Source: Bifidobacterium myosotis (GTDB lineage Bacteria > Actinomycetota > Actinomycetes > Actinomycetales > Bifidobacteriaceae). From it: a stretch of DNA of 64,000 bases. Within the stretch, counting starts at the first letter, position 1. Every line of letters starts with the position of its first letter. Made by a program: the position numbers and the translations under genes. Positions 1-7,308 of the stretch are shown here, in pieces. The stretch lies in NCBI RefSeq assembly GCF_002259745.1, contig NZ_MWWW01000022.1:31956-95955 (forward strand). The letters are read 5' to 3'. A model generated the notes under the pieces. It saw nothing but the letters and a program-made list of their open reading frames with translations, did not search any database and was not told the origin of the DNA.

Positions 1-212
1 CCGTGCTTCCGGCTTCCGTCAAGGCCCGCGTCTCCGTCGAGGCCGGTGTGGCCATGCCGTGGTACAAGTACCTCGGCACCTACGGCAAGCCGGTTTCCAT
101 CGAGCAGTTCGGCCTGCAGGGCAACGGCGCGCAGAACATGATCGACCTCGGCATCACCGCCGAGCATGTGGTCGAGGCCGCCGAGGCTTCCCTGGCCGAG
201 GTGAACGCCTGA
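1..212 (+). CDS. tkt: Transketolase, C-terminal part (gene starts outside the window)
   Basis: The first 70 codons read as the C-terminal domain of transketolase (SVEAGVAMPWYKYLG, then a conserved Gly-rich segment and a final helix ending in EVNA). The enzyme is cytoplasmic and moves two-carbon units between sugar phosphates using thiamine diphosphate. In bifidobacteria it works with transaldolase in the fructose-6-phosphate shunt, and tal follows about 200 bp downstream on the same strand, which fits that role. The reading frame is open to the left edge, so the GTG near base 3 is internal and not a start. The cofactor and active-site domains are outside the window. The family call is secure from the C-terminal segment and the tal neighbour. 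Confidence 0.93.
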   Translation, partial: VLPASVKARVSVEAGVAMPWYKYLGTYGKPVSIEQFGLQGNGAQNMIDLGITAEHVVEAAEASLAEVNA

Positions 213-259
213 TTCGGTTTTCCCGTATCGGCGCGTCCATATAACCGAATGATTTTGTT

Positions 260-310
260 GGCTCCCCTTTCCGAGGGGAGCCGTCAGGCGAAAGTCTGAC
301 TGGAGGAGAG
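260..310 (-). repeat. Short hairpin repeat, tkt-tal intergenic copy
   Basis: GGCTCCCC (260-267) pairs with GGGGAGCC (275-282), followed by a segment with the GTCAGGC/GTCTGAC pairing. Read on the minus strand it matches the core of the hairpin repeat family seen at 2.7, 28, 61 and 63.8 kb. Its right end carries GGAGGAGAG, which could serve as a ribosome binding site for the short ORF that starts at 313. It may also act as an attenuator or processing site between tkt and tal. Confidence 0.6.
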
Positions 311-312
311 CA

Positions 313-414
313 ATGCTTGAGCCCACTCCCCTCCGGTCCGCATCAGCGGACGGCTTCCCTCATCCACGGAAAAGGGAGCCTAGGGCGAAATCCATCAAGG
401 AGAAAACACAATGA
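313..414 (+). CDS. Possible 33-residue leader ORF coupled to tal
   Basis: An ATG at 313, preceded at ideal distance by GGAGGAGAG (302-310), opens a 33-codon frame. It ends in TGA at 412-414, overlapping the tal ATG (411-413) as ATGA. The peptide is rich in Pro, Arg and Lys and resembles nothing recognised. The overlap would allow translational coupling to tal. The ribosome binding site belongs to the hairpin repeat, and tal has its own AAGGAG at 398-402, so the ORF may be accidental. Two small hairpins lie inside it (336-351 and about 352-380). Confidence 0.25.
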   Translation: MLEPTPLRSASADGFPHPRKREPRAKSIKEKTQ

Positions 415-1514
415 CTGAAGCAACTCAGCGTACGTCCGACAACGGCGTTTCCATCTGGCTGGACGATCTGTCCCGCTCCCGCATCGAGTCCGGCTCCCTG
501 CAGGACCTCATCGCCAACAAGAACGTCGTTGGTGTGACCACCAACCCGTCCATCTTCCAGAAGGCCCTGAGCCAGGTCGGCCCGTACGACGCTCAGCTCA
601 AGGAACTCGGCAAGGTTGACGTCGAGACCGCCGTGCGCGAGCTCACCACCACCGATGTGCGCAACGCCACCGACATCTTCCGCGAGATCGCCGAGGCCAC
701 CGACTTCGTCGACGGCCGTGTCTCCATCGAGGTCGACCCGCGTCTGGCCCACGAGACCGAGGCCACCGAGAAGCAGGCCGTTGAGCTGTGGGAGAAGGTC
801 AACCGTCCGAACGCCATGATCAAGATCCCGGCGACCCTCGAGGGCCTGCCGGCCATCACCGCCACCCTGGCCAAGGGCATCTCCGTCAACGTCACCCTGA
901 TCTTCTCGCTCGAGCGCTACGAGCAGGTCATCGACGCCTACATCGAGGGCATCGCCCAGGCTGACGCCAACGGCCACGACCTCAAGCACATCGGCTCCGT
1001 CGCTTCCTTCTTCGTCTCCCGCGTGGACACCGCCGTGGACAAGCTGCTGGAAGCCAACGGCTCCGACGAGGCCAAGGCCCTCGAGGGCAAGGCCGCCGTG
1101 GCCAACGCCCGTCTGGCCTACGAGCTGTTCGAGAAGAAGTTCGCCGAGGATCCGCGCTGGGCCGACCTGGCCGCCAAGGGTGCCAAGGTCCAGCGTCCGC
1201 TGTGGGCCTCCACCGGCACTAAGAACCCGGCCTACTCCGACTGCAAGTACGTTGACGAGCTGGTTGCCAAGCACATCGTCAACACCATGCCGGAGAAGAC
1301 CCTGAACGCCCTGGCCGACCACGGCAACGGCGCCCCGTCCATCGAGGGCACCTACGAGGAGTCCCACGCCATCATCAACAAGCTGGCTGAGCTGGGCATC
1401 AACCTCAAGGACGTCACCGACAAGCTGGAGGCCGACGGTGTCGCCGCCTTCATCAAGTCCTGGGATTCCGTGCTCGCCGACGTGCAGTCCGGCATCGATC
1501 GCGTGAACGCCTGA
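411..1514 (+). CDS. tal: Transaldolase
   Basis: A 367-residue cytoplasmic enzyme of the actinobacterial/cyanobacterial transaldolase type, which transfers a dihydroxyacetone unit between sugar phosphates. The N-terminal TTNPSIF motif (about residues 43-49) and the Schiff-base lysine in MIKIPAT (Lys138) are present, and the length is usual for this subgroup. AAGGAG lies just before the ATG. It follows tkt on the same strand, so the two non-oxidative pentose phosphate enzymes of the bifid shunt are paired here. The strongly biased codon use (GGC, GAG, AAG, GTC) suggests high expression. A strong terminator follows. Confidence 0.97.
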   Translation: MTEATQRTSDNGVSIWLDDLSRSRIESGSLQDLIANKNVVGVTTNPSIFQKALSQVGPYDAQLKELGKVDVETAVRELTTTDVRNATDIFREIAEATDFVDGRVSIEVDPRLAHETEATEKQAVELWEKVNRPNAMIKIPATLEGLPAITATLAKGISVNVTLIFSLERYEQVIDAYIEGIAQADANGHDLKHIGSVASFFVSRVDTAVDKLLEANGSDEAKALEGKAAVANARLAYELFEKKFAEDPRWADLAAKGAKVQRPLWASTGTKNPAYSDCKYVDELVAKHIVNTMPEKTLNALADHGNGAPSIEGTYEESHAIINKLAELGINLKDVTDKLEADGVAAFIKSWDSVLADVQSGIDRVNA

Positions 1515-1566
1515 GACCATTTGCGGCGGTAGACGTCTTATAACGTCCCTGCCGTGAGGTTTTTCA

Positions 1567-1618
1567 GGGGGGCTTCCTTCCCAATCCACTGCGGGTTGGG
1601 AAGGAAGCCCCCTTTGTT
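1567..1618 (+). terminator. Strong intrinsic terminator of tal
   Basis: A nearly perfect stem of about 17 bp begins GGGGGCTTCCTTCCCAA. It has a loop of about 10 nt and is followed by TTTGTTAT. It lies about 50 bp after the tal stop codon and has the form of a Rho-independent terminator. Confidence 0.9.
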
Positions 1619-1730
1619 ATGGACTGGTTGTTATGGACTGTCACGGATTTCCGAGGACTGCCATCGGCCGCTTCATCCGAATCAGTGGGAGATCCACAAA
1701 ACGACTGTATGTATGCGCCGTTACGAAGCA

Positions 1731-1808
1731 CCCGCGTACTTACCGTCCCTCTTAAGCCCGAAACAAGCGGTAAGTACGCGGGACCTTCGACGAGACGCGT
1801 ACTTACCG
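1731..1808. repeat. Three copies of GCGTACTTACCG, two as a 15-bp inverted repeat
   Basis: CCCGCGTACTTACCG (1731-1745) is followed after 22 bp by its exact reverse complement CGGTAAGTACGCGGG (1768-1782). A third GCGTACTTACCG lies at 1797-1808. The array sits in the gap between the tal terminator and the decayed aminotransferase, which has no other feature apart from the duplicated fragment at 1849-1875. It looks like a regulator-binding array or the remains of a small mobile repeat; the sequence does not decide which. Confidence 0.6.
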
Positions 1809-1848
1809 CCTGTTGTCATCGCCAAACACGTAGCGCGTCCACCAGCCC

Positions 1849-1940
1849 ATCCAGCCATACGCGCATGCGGCACAGCGCAAGCATGTCCCTAAACGGCTGG
1901 CTAGTCAAGCAGCATCCAGCCACGCGCGCATGCGGCGCAG
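1849..1940 (-). repeat. Duplicated 3' end of the aminotransferase gene
   Basis: A 27-bp segment at 1914-1940, inside the 3' end of the aminotransferase frame and encoding LRRMRAWLD, recurs with three mismatches at 1849-1875. The second copy lies downstream of the stop codon and still reads LCRMRVWLD, then GLVDALRV, on the minus strand. The duplication supports decay of this locus. Confidence 0.6.
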
Positions 1941-2426
1941 ACCCTCCGCGGTGTCCTCGGCGGTGCCGACGTAGGACAGGCGCACGTAGCCACGGCCCCG
2001 CGAGCCGAAACCCGACGCCGGGGTCACCACCACTTTGGCCTCATGCAGCAAGCGTACGGCGAAGTCGTGGTCGTTCATGCCACCCGTGGTCACGATGATC
2101 TCGTTGTCCGGGTCGTAGGCGAGGCCGTCGCCGGACTCATCCGAACCCGCGCCGTCCGACCTCGCGTCGTCAGGTAACGCACCGTCAATCCGGGCGCGGT
2201 ACCGGCACCATGCCCGGCGCAGCGCCAACGTGCCGCGATTCGGCGTGTAATGCGTGTCGCCGTGAATCGCCGCCTGATACGCGGCGTCTATCATCGGCCG
2301 AGGCGTGTCGAAGCCGGGCTCCCCCACGGCGAACGAAATCGCACCCGGCACGCCGGCCGCCAGCTCGAACATCTCCCTGACACTGGGATACAGCGCTTCC
2401 TGCGCGCGATGCGAAACCTCCGGCAT
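1905..2426 (-). pseudogene. Class I/II aminotransferase with a large internal deletion
   Basis: The 173-residue frame starts with a normal ribosome binding site (GAGG) and the N-terminus of a fold-type I PLP aminotransferase: ISFAVGEPGFDTP, HYTPNRGTLALR and NEIIVTTGGMN up to about residue 118. It then jumps directly to the extreme C-terminal domain (FAVRLLHEAKVVVTP, then GYVRLSYVGT). The central part of about 200 residues is missing, including the PLP-binding lysine and the cofactor-binding segments. The deletion is in frame, so a short protein could be made, but it cannot be a working aminotransferase. The family is usually about 380-400 residues. A low-complexity Asp/Ser/Gly-rich insert (DDARSDGAGSDESGDG) lies at about residues 85-100. 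Confidence 0.85.
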
Positions 2427-2635
2427 ACCTTACCTCCTCAATCCGCCCATTGGTACGGTTGTTGCCCATATCGTAGACGTGCGATGTTTCCGCGAAAGCG
2501 CCGTCCACGGGTTAGGAGGGTCCGTGCCGCGCGCCGGTCGCATGACCAGCACACGAGCATGGCCACATGCCTGCAGGTCAATATGGTCGCATGATCGATA
2601 CGTGAGCATGATCGTCGCACACGGGCCGCATAACC

Positions 2636-2665
2636 TTGACCACGGCTCATGTTGGCTGCTAGTAT
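2636..2665 (+). promoter_or_regulatory. Probable brnQ promoter
   Basis: TTGACC (2636-2641), an 18-bp spacer and TAGTAT (2660-2665) form a good sigma70-type promoter reading towards brnQ. Transcription from here would carry the hairpin repeat at 2679-2763 in a leader of about 150 nt. Confidence 0.55.
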
Positions 2666-2678
2666 CCCGCGTTAGAGA

Positions 2679-2763
2679 TTCGTTGACTCAATGGCCACCC
2701 TTCAGAATCTCTTCACCGGGCCAACTCCCCCTGACGAGGAGGGCCGACAATACCATCAACGAA
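2679..2763 (+). repeat. Hairpin repeat family, copy in the brnQ leader
   Basis: The element is bounded by TTCGTTGA (2679-2686) and its complement TCAACGAA (2756-2763). Inside are CCCTTCAGA, CCGGGCCAACTCCCCC and GAGGAGGGCC, which match the cores of the copies at 28 and 63.8 kb. It lies between the promoter and the brnQ ribosome binding site, so its fold could influence brnQ expression. Confidence 0.7.
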
Positions 2764-2822
2764 TTAATTCACGCAGGCATCAGGTCCGCGGAAAGTGCAA
2801 CTCGTACGGAGAGAGGCAGGAT

Positions 2823-4193
2823 ATGCATATGTTGAACACTCGCGCACGAGTGGTGATGACGTTCACGTTCTTTTCGATGTTCTTCGGGGCCGGAAACCTG
2901 ATTTTCCCCCCGTTCGTGGGCGCTCAGGCCGGTTCCGCCACGGTGCCCGCGGCCATCGGGTTCATCGTCTCGGCAGTGGGTCTGCCGATTCTTGGCGTGA
3001 TGGCGGTGACGTTCGCCGGCGGCTTCGACAAACTGGCCACCCGCGTCTCCCCCAGGTTCGCATTGTTCCTGGGACTCGCCATCATCCTGACCATCGGCCC
3101 GTGCTTCGCCATCCCCCGCACGGCCACCACTTCGTTCGAGATGATGGTCGCCCCGTTCACACCGGACGGTTCCATCTGGCTCGCGCGGCTCGTCTACTCG
3201 TTCGTGTTCTTCGCACTGGCGTTCGTCTTCGCCCAGCATCCCGAAAAGCTCTCCAAGGTGCTGGGCCGTTTCATGGGTCCGTTGCTACTCGTCCTTATCG
3301 CCGCGCTGTTCGTGGCCTGCCTGGTGCATGGCATCGGCACACCGGCCAAGCCGATGGGTGACTATGCGGTCAATCAGCTGGCACGTGGCTTCCTTGACGG
3401 ATATCAGACCATGGATCTGCTGGCCGCCCTGTACTTCGGCATCGTGATCTCGGCGAACATCCGCGCGCAGCAGGTGGACGACGAGGCGCAGGTGCAACGC
3501 GAGACGGCGTTCGCGGGTCTCGGCACCGGCGTGCTGCTGGTGCTTATCTATGGCGCGCTCGCCTATGTGGGCGTGGTCTCCGGCGCAATCGCCGCAATCG
3601 ATCCCGCGACGGACACGGGCGCCACGGTGCTCACCAATCTCACGTCCTCGGTGTTCGGCGCGGGCGGCACGGTGTTCCTCGGTCTGGTGTTCGTCATCGC
3701 CTGTCTGAATGTGTGCACTGGGCTAATCTGCACATGCGCCACCTATTTCCATACGAAGTTCCCCACCGTCGCCGGCCGGAAAGTGAGCTACCGCGCCTGG
3801 CAGGTGCTGTTCACCGTGTTCAGCTTCGTGGTGTCGAACGCCGGACTGAGCGCGATCATCAAGGTGTCCGTGCCGGTGCTCTCCGCCCTGTATCCGATGG
3901 CTATCGTGCTGGTGCTGTTGGCCCTGACCCATCATGTGTTCGGTGCGCGCTTCCCGCGCGTGTACTTCTGGACCGTTCTGTTGGTGGGCATCGTGGCGGT
4001 TCTGGGGTGCATCGAATCGTTGGTGCAGGTGTTCGGCGGCTCGCTGCCGTGGCTCGCTGCCGTATTGGGACTGCTGCCGATGCAGTCCTATCAGCTCGGC
4101 TGGCTGGTCCCGGCCGCTCTCGGCCTCGCGATCGGCGTGATTGATTCACTCGTCCGTGGTGCCGCCGACGGACGGGTTCACGGTCGGGTCTAG
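2823..4193 (+). CDS. brnQ: Branched-chain amino acid carrier of the BrnQ/LIVCS family
   Basis: A polytopic membrane protein of 456 residues with about 12 hydrophobic segments, the usual size for this cation-coupled Leu/Ile/Val symporter family. The family N-terminal signature MTFTFFSMFFGAGNLIFPP is evident. The frame is open further upstream to 2691, but that part is repeat sequence. The ATG at 2823 (or 2829, two codons later) follows GAGAGAGGCAGG and gives a normal N-terminus. It stands alone, with its own promoter and a repeat-bearing leader. The substrate is inferred from the family only. Confidence 0.93.
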   Translation: MHMLNTRARVVMTFTFFSMFFGAGNLIFPPFVGAQAGSATVPAAIGFIVSAVGLPILGVMAVTFAGGFDKLATRVSPRFALFLGLAIILTIGPCFAIPRTATTSFEMMVAPFTPDGSIWLARLVYSFVFFALAFVFAQHPEKLSKVLGRFMGPLLLVLIAALFVACLVHGIGTPAKPMGDYAVNQLARGFLDGYQTMDLLAALYFGIVISANIRAQQVDDEAQVQRETAFAGLGTGVLLVLIYGALAYVGVVSGAIAAIDPATDTGATVLTNLTSSVFGAGGTVFLGLVFVIACLNVCTGLICTCATYFHTKFPTVAGRKVSYRAWQVLFTVFSFVVSNAGLSAIIKVSVPVLSALYPMAIVLVLLALTHHVFGARFPRVYFWTVLLVGIVAVLGCIESLVQVFGGSLPWLAAVLGLLPMQSYQLGWLVPAALGLAIGVIDSLVRGAADGRVHGRV

Positions 4194-4390
4194 CGTCCGG
4201 CAGTCAGGTTGGCGGGATGATTGGTGAGATGAGCGGAGGCGTGCGGCGGAGTATTCGGGTAAGGTACGTCACGTATGCCGTTTCATACGACGCCGGCACG
4301 AGGGCGATTGTCGGAGCGGCTGAGTGGAACGAACGAGCCGGATTCTGATTGGTCTGGTTCACACCAACGGTTCAAAGGAGACGAACGACT

Positions 4391-5539
4391 ATGACCTATG
4401 CGAAGAACGCGCCGTTCCGTGCGGATGTGGTGGGCAGCTATCTGCGTCCCGCCGAGCTCAAGGCCGCCCGCGCCGACTTCGAGGCGGGCCGCATCGACGC
4501 CGATGCGTTGAAGGCCGTGGAGGACAAGGTCATCGTGGATCTGGTGGCCAAGCAGAAGGCGGCGGGACTGCATGTGATCACGGATGGCGAGTTCCGTCGC
4601 GCCTATTGGCATCTTGATTTCATGTGGAATCTGCAGGGTGTCAAGCGCGGCACGGCTCCCATCCAGTTCAAGGGCTCCGATGGCACGGCCGTGGTCGAGG
4701 CGGCCGGCGTGGACGGCGAGATCAGCGGCGAGCACCACCCGTTCGTGGAGCATTACCGGTTCGTCAAGGCGCTTGAGGATGACAACACCCGCGCCAAGCA
4801 GACCGTCCCCTCCCCCGCGCAGACGCTGTTCGTGCTGCAGCAGGGCATCGCCGAGGACGCGACCAACCCGTACAAGGACAGTGACGCTCTGGCCGAGGCT
4901 ATCGCCAACGCCTACATCCAGGTGGCGCATGACCTGTACGAGGCGGGCTGCCGCACGCTGCAGTTCGATGACTGCACATGGGGCGCGTTCGTGTCCGAGG
5001 ACTTCAAGGACACCGTGTTCGGCGTGGACGCCAAAACCGTGCAGCGCCAGTACGCTGCGGTGAACAACGCGGTGATCGCCGCCGTGCCGGACGACATGGT
5101 GGTCACCACGCATATCTGCCGCGGCAACTACCAGTCGCAGTGGTTCTCCGCCGGCGGATACGGCCAGGTGGCGGATGTGCTGTTCGGCGAGGAGAACGTG
5201 GCCGCCTACTATCTGGAGTTCGATGACGACCGTTCCGGCGACTTCGAGCCGCTGGCCAAGGTCTCGGACGGCAAGCAGGTGGTGCTCGGCCTCATCACCT
5301 CGAAGAAGCCGGAGCTCGAGGACCCCGAGACCATCAAGGCCCGTATCGCCGAGGCAGCGCAGTATGTGCCGCTGGAGCGCCTGTGCCTGTCCACCCAGTG
5401 CGGCTTCGCCTCCACCGAGGAAGGCAACCACCTCACCGAAGACCAGCAGTGGGCCAAGATCGCTCTGGTACGTTCCATCGCCGAGGAGGTATGGCCTTCA
5501 TCGGCGGAGACCGACCTCACGCCTGCCAATAATAACTGA
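4391..5539 (+). CDS. MetE C-terminal-like methyltransferase (cobalamin-independent methionine synthase family, YxjG/YxjH type)
   Basis: A 382-residue cytoplasmic protein matching only the C-terminal catalytic barrel of MetE. The zinc ligands expected from the family are visible: His and Cys in THICRG, Glu in YYLEFDDD and Cys in STQCGFAS. The N-terminal half of full-length MetE (about 750 residues) is absent, as in the YxjG/YxjH subgroup, so it probably methylates homocysteine or a related thiol with a non-folyl-triglutamate or unknown donor. The ATG at 4391 has AAGGAG at 4375-4380. The gene converges on the HTH-aminotransferase at 5517, with the two 3' ends overlapping by 23 bp. A small hairpin (CGTATG/CATACG, 4272-4289) lies in the leader; no SAM riboswitch was recognised. 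Confidence 0.85.
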   Translation: MTYAKNAPFRADVVGSYLRPAELKAARADFEAGRIDADALKAVEDKVIVDLVAKQKAAGLHVITDGEFRRAYWHLDFMWNLQGVKRGTAPIQFKGSDGTAVVEAAGVDGEISGEHHPFVEHYRFVKALEDDNTRAKQTVPSPAQTLFVLQQGIAEDATNPYKDSDALAEAIANAYIQVAHDLYEAGCRTLQFDDCTWGAFVSEDFKDTVFGVDAKTVQRQYAAVNNAVIAAVPDDMVVTTHICRGNYQSQWFSAGGYGQVADVLFGEENVAAYYLEFDDDRSGDFEPLAKVSDGKQVVLGLITSKKPELEDPETIKARIAEAAQYVPLERLCLSTQCGFASTEEGNHLTEDQQWAKIALVRSIAEEVWPSSAETDLTPANNN

Positions 5540-7148
5540 AGAAGTCCGCGATCTTGGTGGTCGCATCCCTGAGTACTTCGATGCGGGGCAGATACACGAT
5601 GCGGAAGTGGTCCGGTTCGGCCCAGTTGAAGCCGCCACCTCGGGTGATGAGGATGCGCTCGTCGTGGAGCAGATCGAGGGCAAACTGCTCATCGTCGCGG
5701 ATATTGAACTTCTTGACGTCGATCTTCGGGAAGATGTAGAACGCGGCCTTCGGCTTGACGGCGGTCAAGCCGGGGATCGCGTTGATTGCGTTGTAGATGT
5801 ATTCGCGCTGCTCGTACAGACGGCCGCCGGGCACGATGTAGTCGTTCACGCTCTGGTGCCCGCCGAGGGCCGTCTGCACGATGGACTGGGCGGGCACGTT
5901 CGAGCAGATACGCATGTTCGCCAGCATGTTGATGCCCTCGATGTAGTCCTTGGCGATACGCTTGTTGCCGGACAGCACCATCCAGCCGACGCGGTAGCCG
6001 GCGATCATGTGGGACTTGGACAGTCCGGAGAACGTGACGCAGAACAGATCCGGGGCGAGCGAGGCGATGGAGATGTGTTTGAGCCCGTCCATGACGAGAC
6101 GGTCGTAGATCTCGTCGGAGAAGATCATGAGCTGGTGTTCGCGCGCGATGTCGACGATCTGCTGGAGCACCTCCTTCGGATAGAGCGCGCCCGTCGGGTT
6201 GTTCGGGTTGATGAGCACGATGGCCACGGTACGGTCGGTGATCTTGGCGCGGATATCGTCGATGTCCGGATACCATTCGGACTGCTCGTCGCACACGTAG
6301 TGCACGGCGGTGCCGCCGGCCAGATTCACGCAGGCGGTCCACAGCGGATAGTCGGGGCTGGGGATGAGCACCTCGTCGCCGTCGTCCAGCAGCGCGGACA
6401 TGCACAGGTTGATGAGCTCGCTCACGCCGTTGCCGGTGTAGATGTCGTCGATGGTGACGTTCGGCAGATTCTTGAGCTGCGCGTACTGCATGATGGCCTT
6501 GCGCGCGGAGAACAGGCCCTTGGACGGCGAGTAGCCTTCAGTGTCGGTCAGCTGGTGGGCCATGTCGTAGACGACCTCGTCCGGCGTGCGGAAGCCAAAC
6601 GGCGCCGGGTTGCCGATGTTCAATTTGAGGATGTGGGTGCCGTCCGCCTCCATGCGGGCAGCCTCGTCCACCACCGGACCGCGCACGTCGTACAGCACGT
6701 TGTCAAGCTTGTGGGATTTGCCGAAGGAGCGGCGACGGGCCGTCGGGATTTCGGCATCCGCGAGGTTCACGGCGTTCATGTCGGGATGCGCGGCGGTCGG
6801 TCCCGGCGTGTCGGCACCGGCTGCCGCTGCGGTGATGGACGTGGCGCCGAAGCCGGCCGGTTGTTCCTGCGGGCAAGTGGCGACGGACTCGACGGGCGTG
6901 GCTGCTGCTCCCTGGAGCTGCGGCTGTGATTCCTCGCCGTGCAGCCAATTCACGTCAACGTCCAGTTCATTGGCGAGGAAGTTCAGCACGTCCTCGCGCG
7001 GCATGGTCTTACCGGCGACGTATTGGCTGATGTGGCTTTTGCCCATCTTGACGCCATTGCGTTCGGCGGCGCGCACCAGATCGATCTGCTTGAGTCCCCT
7101 GCTGTCCATCGCCTTGCGCAGCCGCTCCGCGAACACCGATACGCTCAT
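5517..7148 (-). CDS. XRE-family HTH domain fused to an AlaA/AlaT-like PLP aminotransferase
   Basis: Residues 1-65 form a Cro/C1-type helix-turn-helix (VFAERLRKAMDSRGL, SHISQYVAGKTMPRED). Residues 66-140 are an Ala/Pro-rich linker. From about 145 onward the protein is a complete alanine-type aminotransferase (LNIGNPAPFGF, LLPSPDYPLW-like segment, PNNPTGALYP), with the PLP lysine in FSGLSKSH. It would transaminate pyruvate/alanine or a related pair and may also bind DNA. A TTG upstream is part of the leader; ATG at 7148 or 7151 follows GGAGG. Just upstream are a TTGAACnnnnGTTCAA palindrome (7179-7194) and further GTTCAA half-sites, which suggest autoregulation. Total length is about 543 residues against about 400 for a normal aminotransferase. 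The substrate is inferred. Confidence 0.88.
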   Translation of the reverse strand: MSVSVFAERLRKAMDSRGLKQIDLVRAAERNGVKMGKSHISQYVAGKTMPREDVLNFLANELDVDVNWLHGEESQPQLQGAAATPVESVATCPQEQPAGFGATSITAAAAGADTPGPTAAHPDMNAVNLADAEIPTARRRSFGKSHKLDNVLYDVRGPVVDEAARMEADGTHILKLNIGNPAPFGFRTPDEVVYDMAHQLTDTEGYSPSKGLFSARKAIMQYAQLKNLPNVTIDDIYTGNGVSELINLCMSALLDDGDEVLIPSPDYPLWTACVNLAGGTAVHYVCDEQSEWYPDIDDIRAKITDRTVAIVLINPNNPTGALYPKEVLQQIVDIAREHQLMIFSDEIYDRLVMDGLKHISIASLAPDLFCVTFSGLSKSHMIAGYRVGWMVLSGNKRIAKDYIEGINMLANMRICSNVPAQSIVQTALGGHQSVNDYIVPGGRLYEQREYIYNAINAIPGLTAVKPKAAFYIFPKIDVKKFNIRDDEQFALDLLHDERILITRGGGFNWAEPDHFRIVYLPRIEVLRDATTKIADFFSYYWQA

Positions 7149-7165
7149 CATGCCTCCAACCAAGA

Positions 7166-7246
7166 GTTCAATTTATTGTTGAACAACGGTTCAAAGCATA
7201 CGCCCGGTTCAACACTAGTTCAATTACAGGCGTGTGCCGCGTTCAA
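7166..7246. promoter_or_regulatory. GTTCAA operator array upstream of the HTH-aminotransferase
   Basis: GTTCAA occurs at 7166, 7189, 7207, 7218 and 7241. The copy at 7189 pairs with TTGAAC at 7179 to make the palindrome TTGAACAACGGTTCAA (7179-7194). Spacings are 23, 18, 11 and 23 bp. The array covers the whole region in front of the HTH-aminotransferase start and is a likely binding site for that protein itself or for another regulator. Confidence 0.55.
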
Positions 7247-7275
7247 ATAACGGACCGTCCTGTCCGATGATCTGT

Positions 7276-7308
7276 CTCATTACTAGTGATTACTAGTGAG
7301 ACAGACCA
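7276..7308. terminator. Hairpin downstream of the sugar kinase
   Basis: CTGTCTCA...ACTAGT pairs with ACTAGTGAGACAG around a short loop, right after the kinase stop codon on the minus strand. There is no clear T-run, so it may be a weak terminator, an mRNA-stabilising hairpin or part of the promoter region of the HTH-aminotransferase. Confidence 0.4.

Noticed and set aside
360..1589. A 409-codon frame antisense to tal
   Set aside because: Shadow; it also crosses the tal terminator.
4194..4390. Possible SAM riboswitch before the MetE-like gene
   Set aside because: No conserved core elements were found; only a small CGTATG/CATACG hairpin.
5175..6929. A 584-codon plus-strand frame across metE-like and HTH-aminotransferase genes
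   Set aside because: It spans the 3' ends of two convergent real genes and has no recognisable protein sequence.
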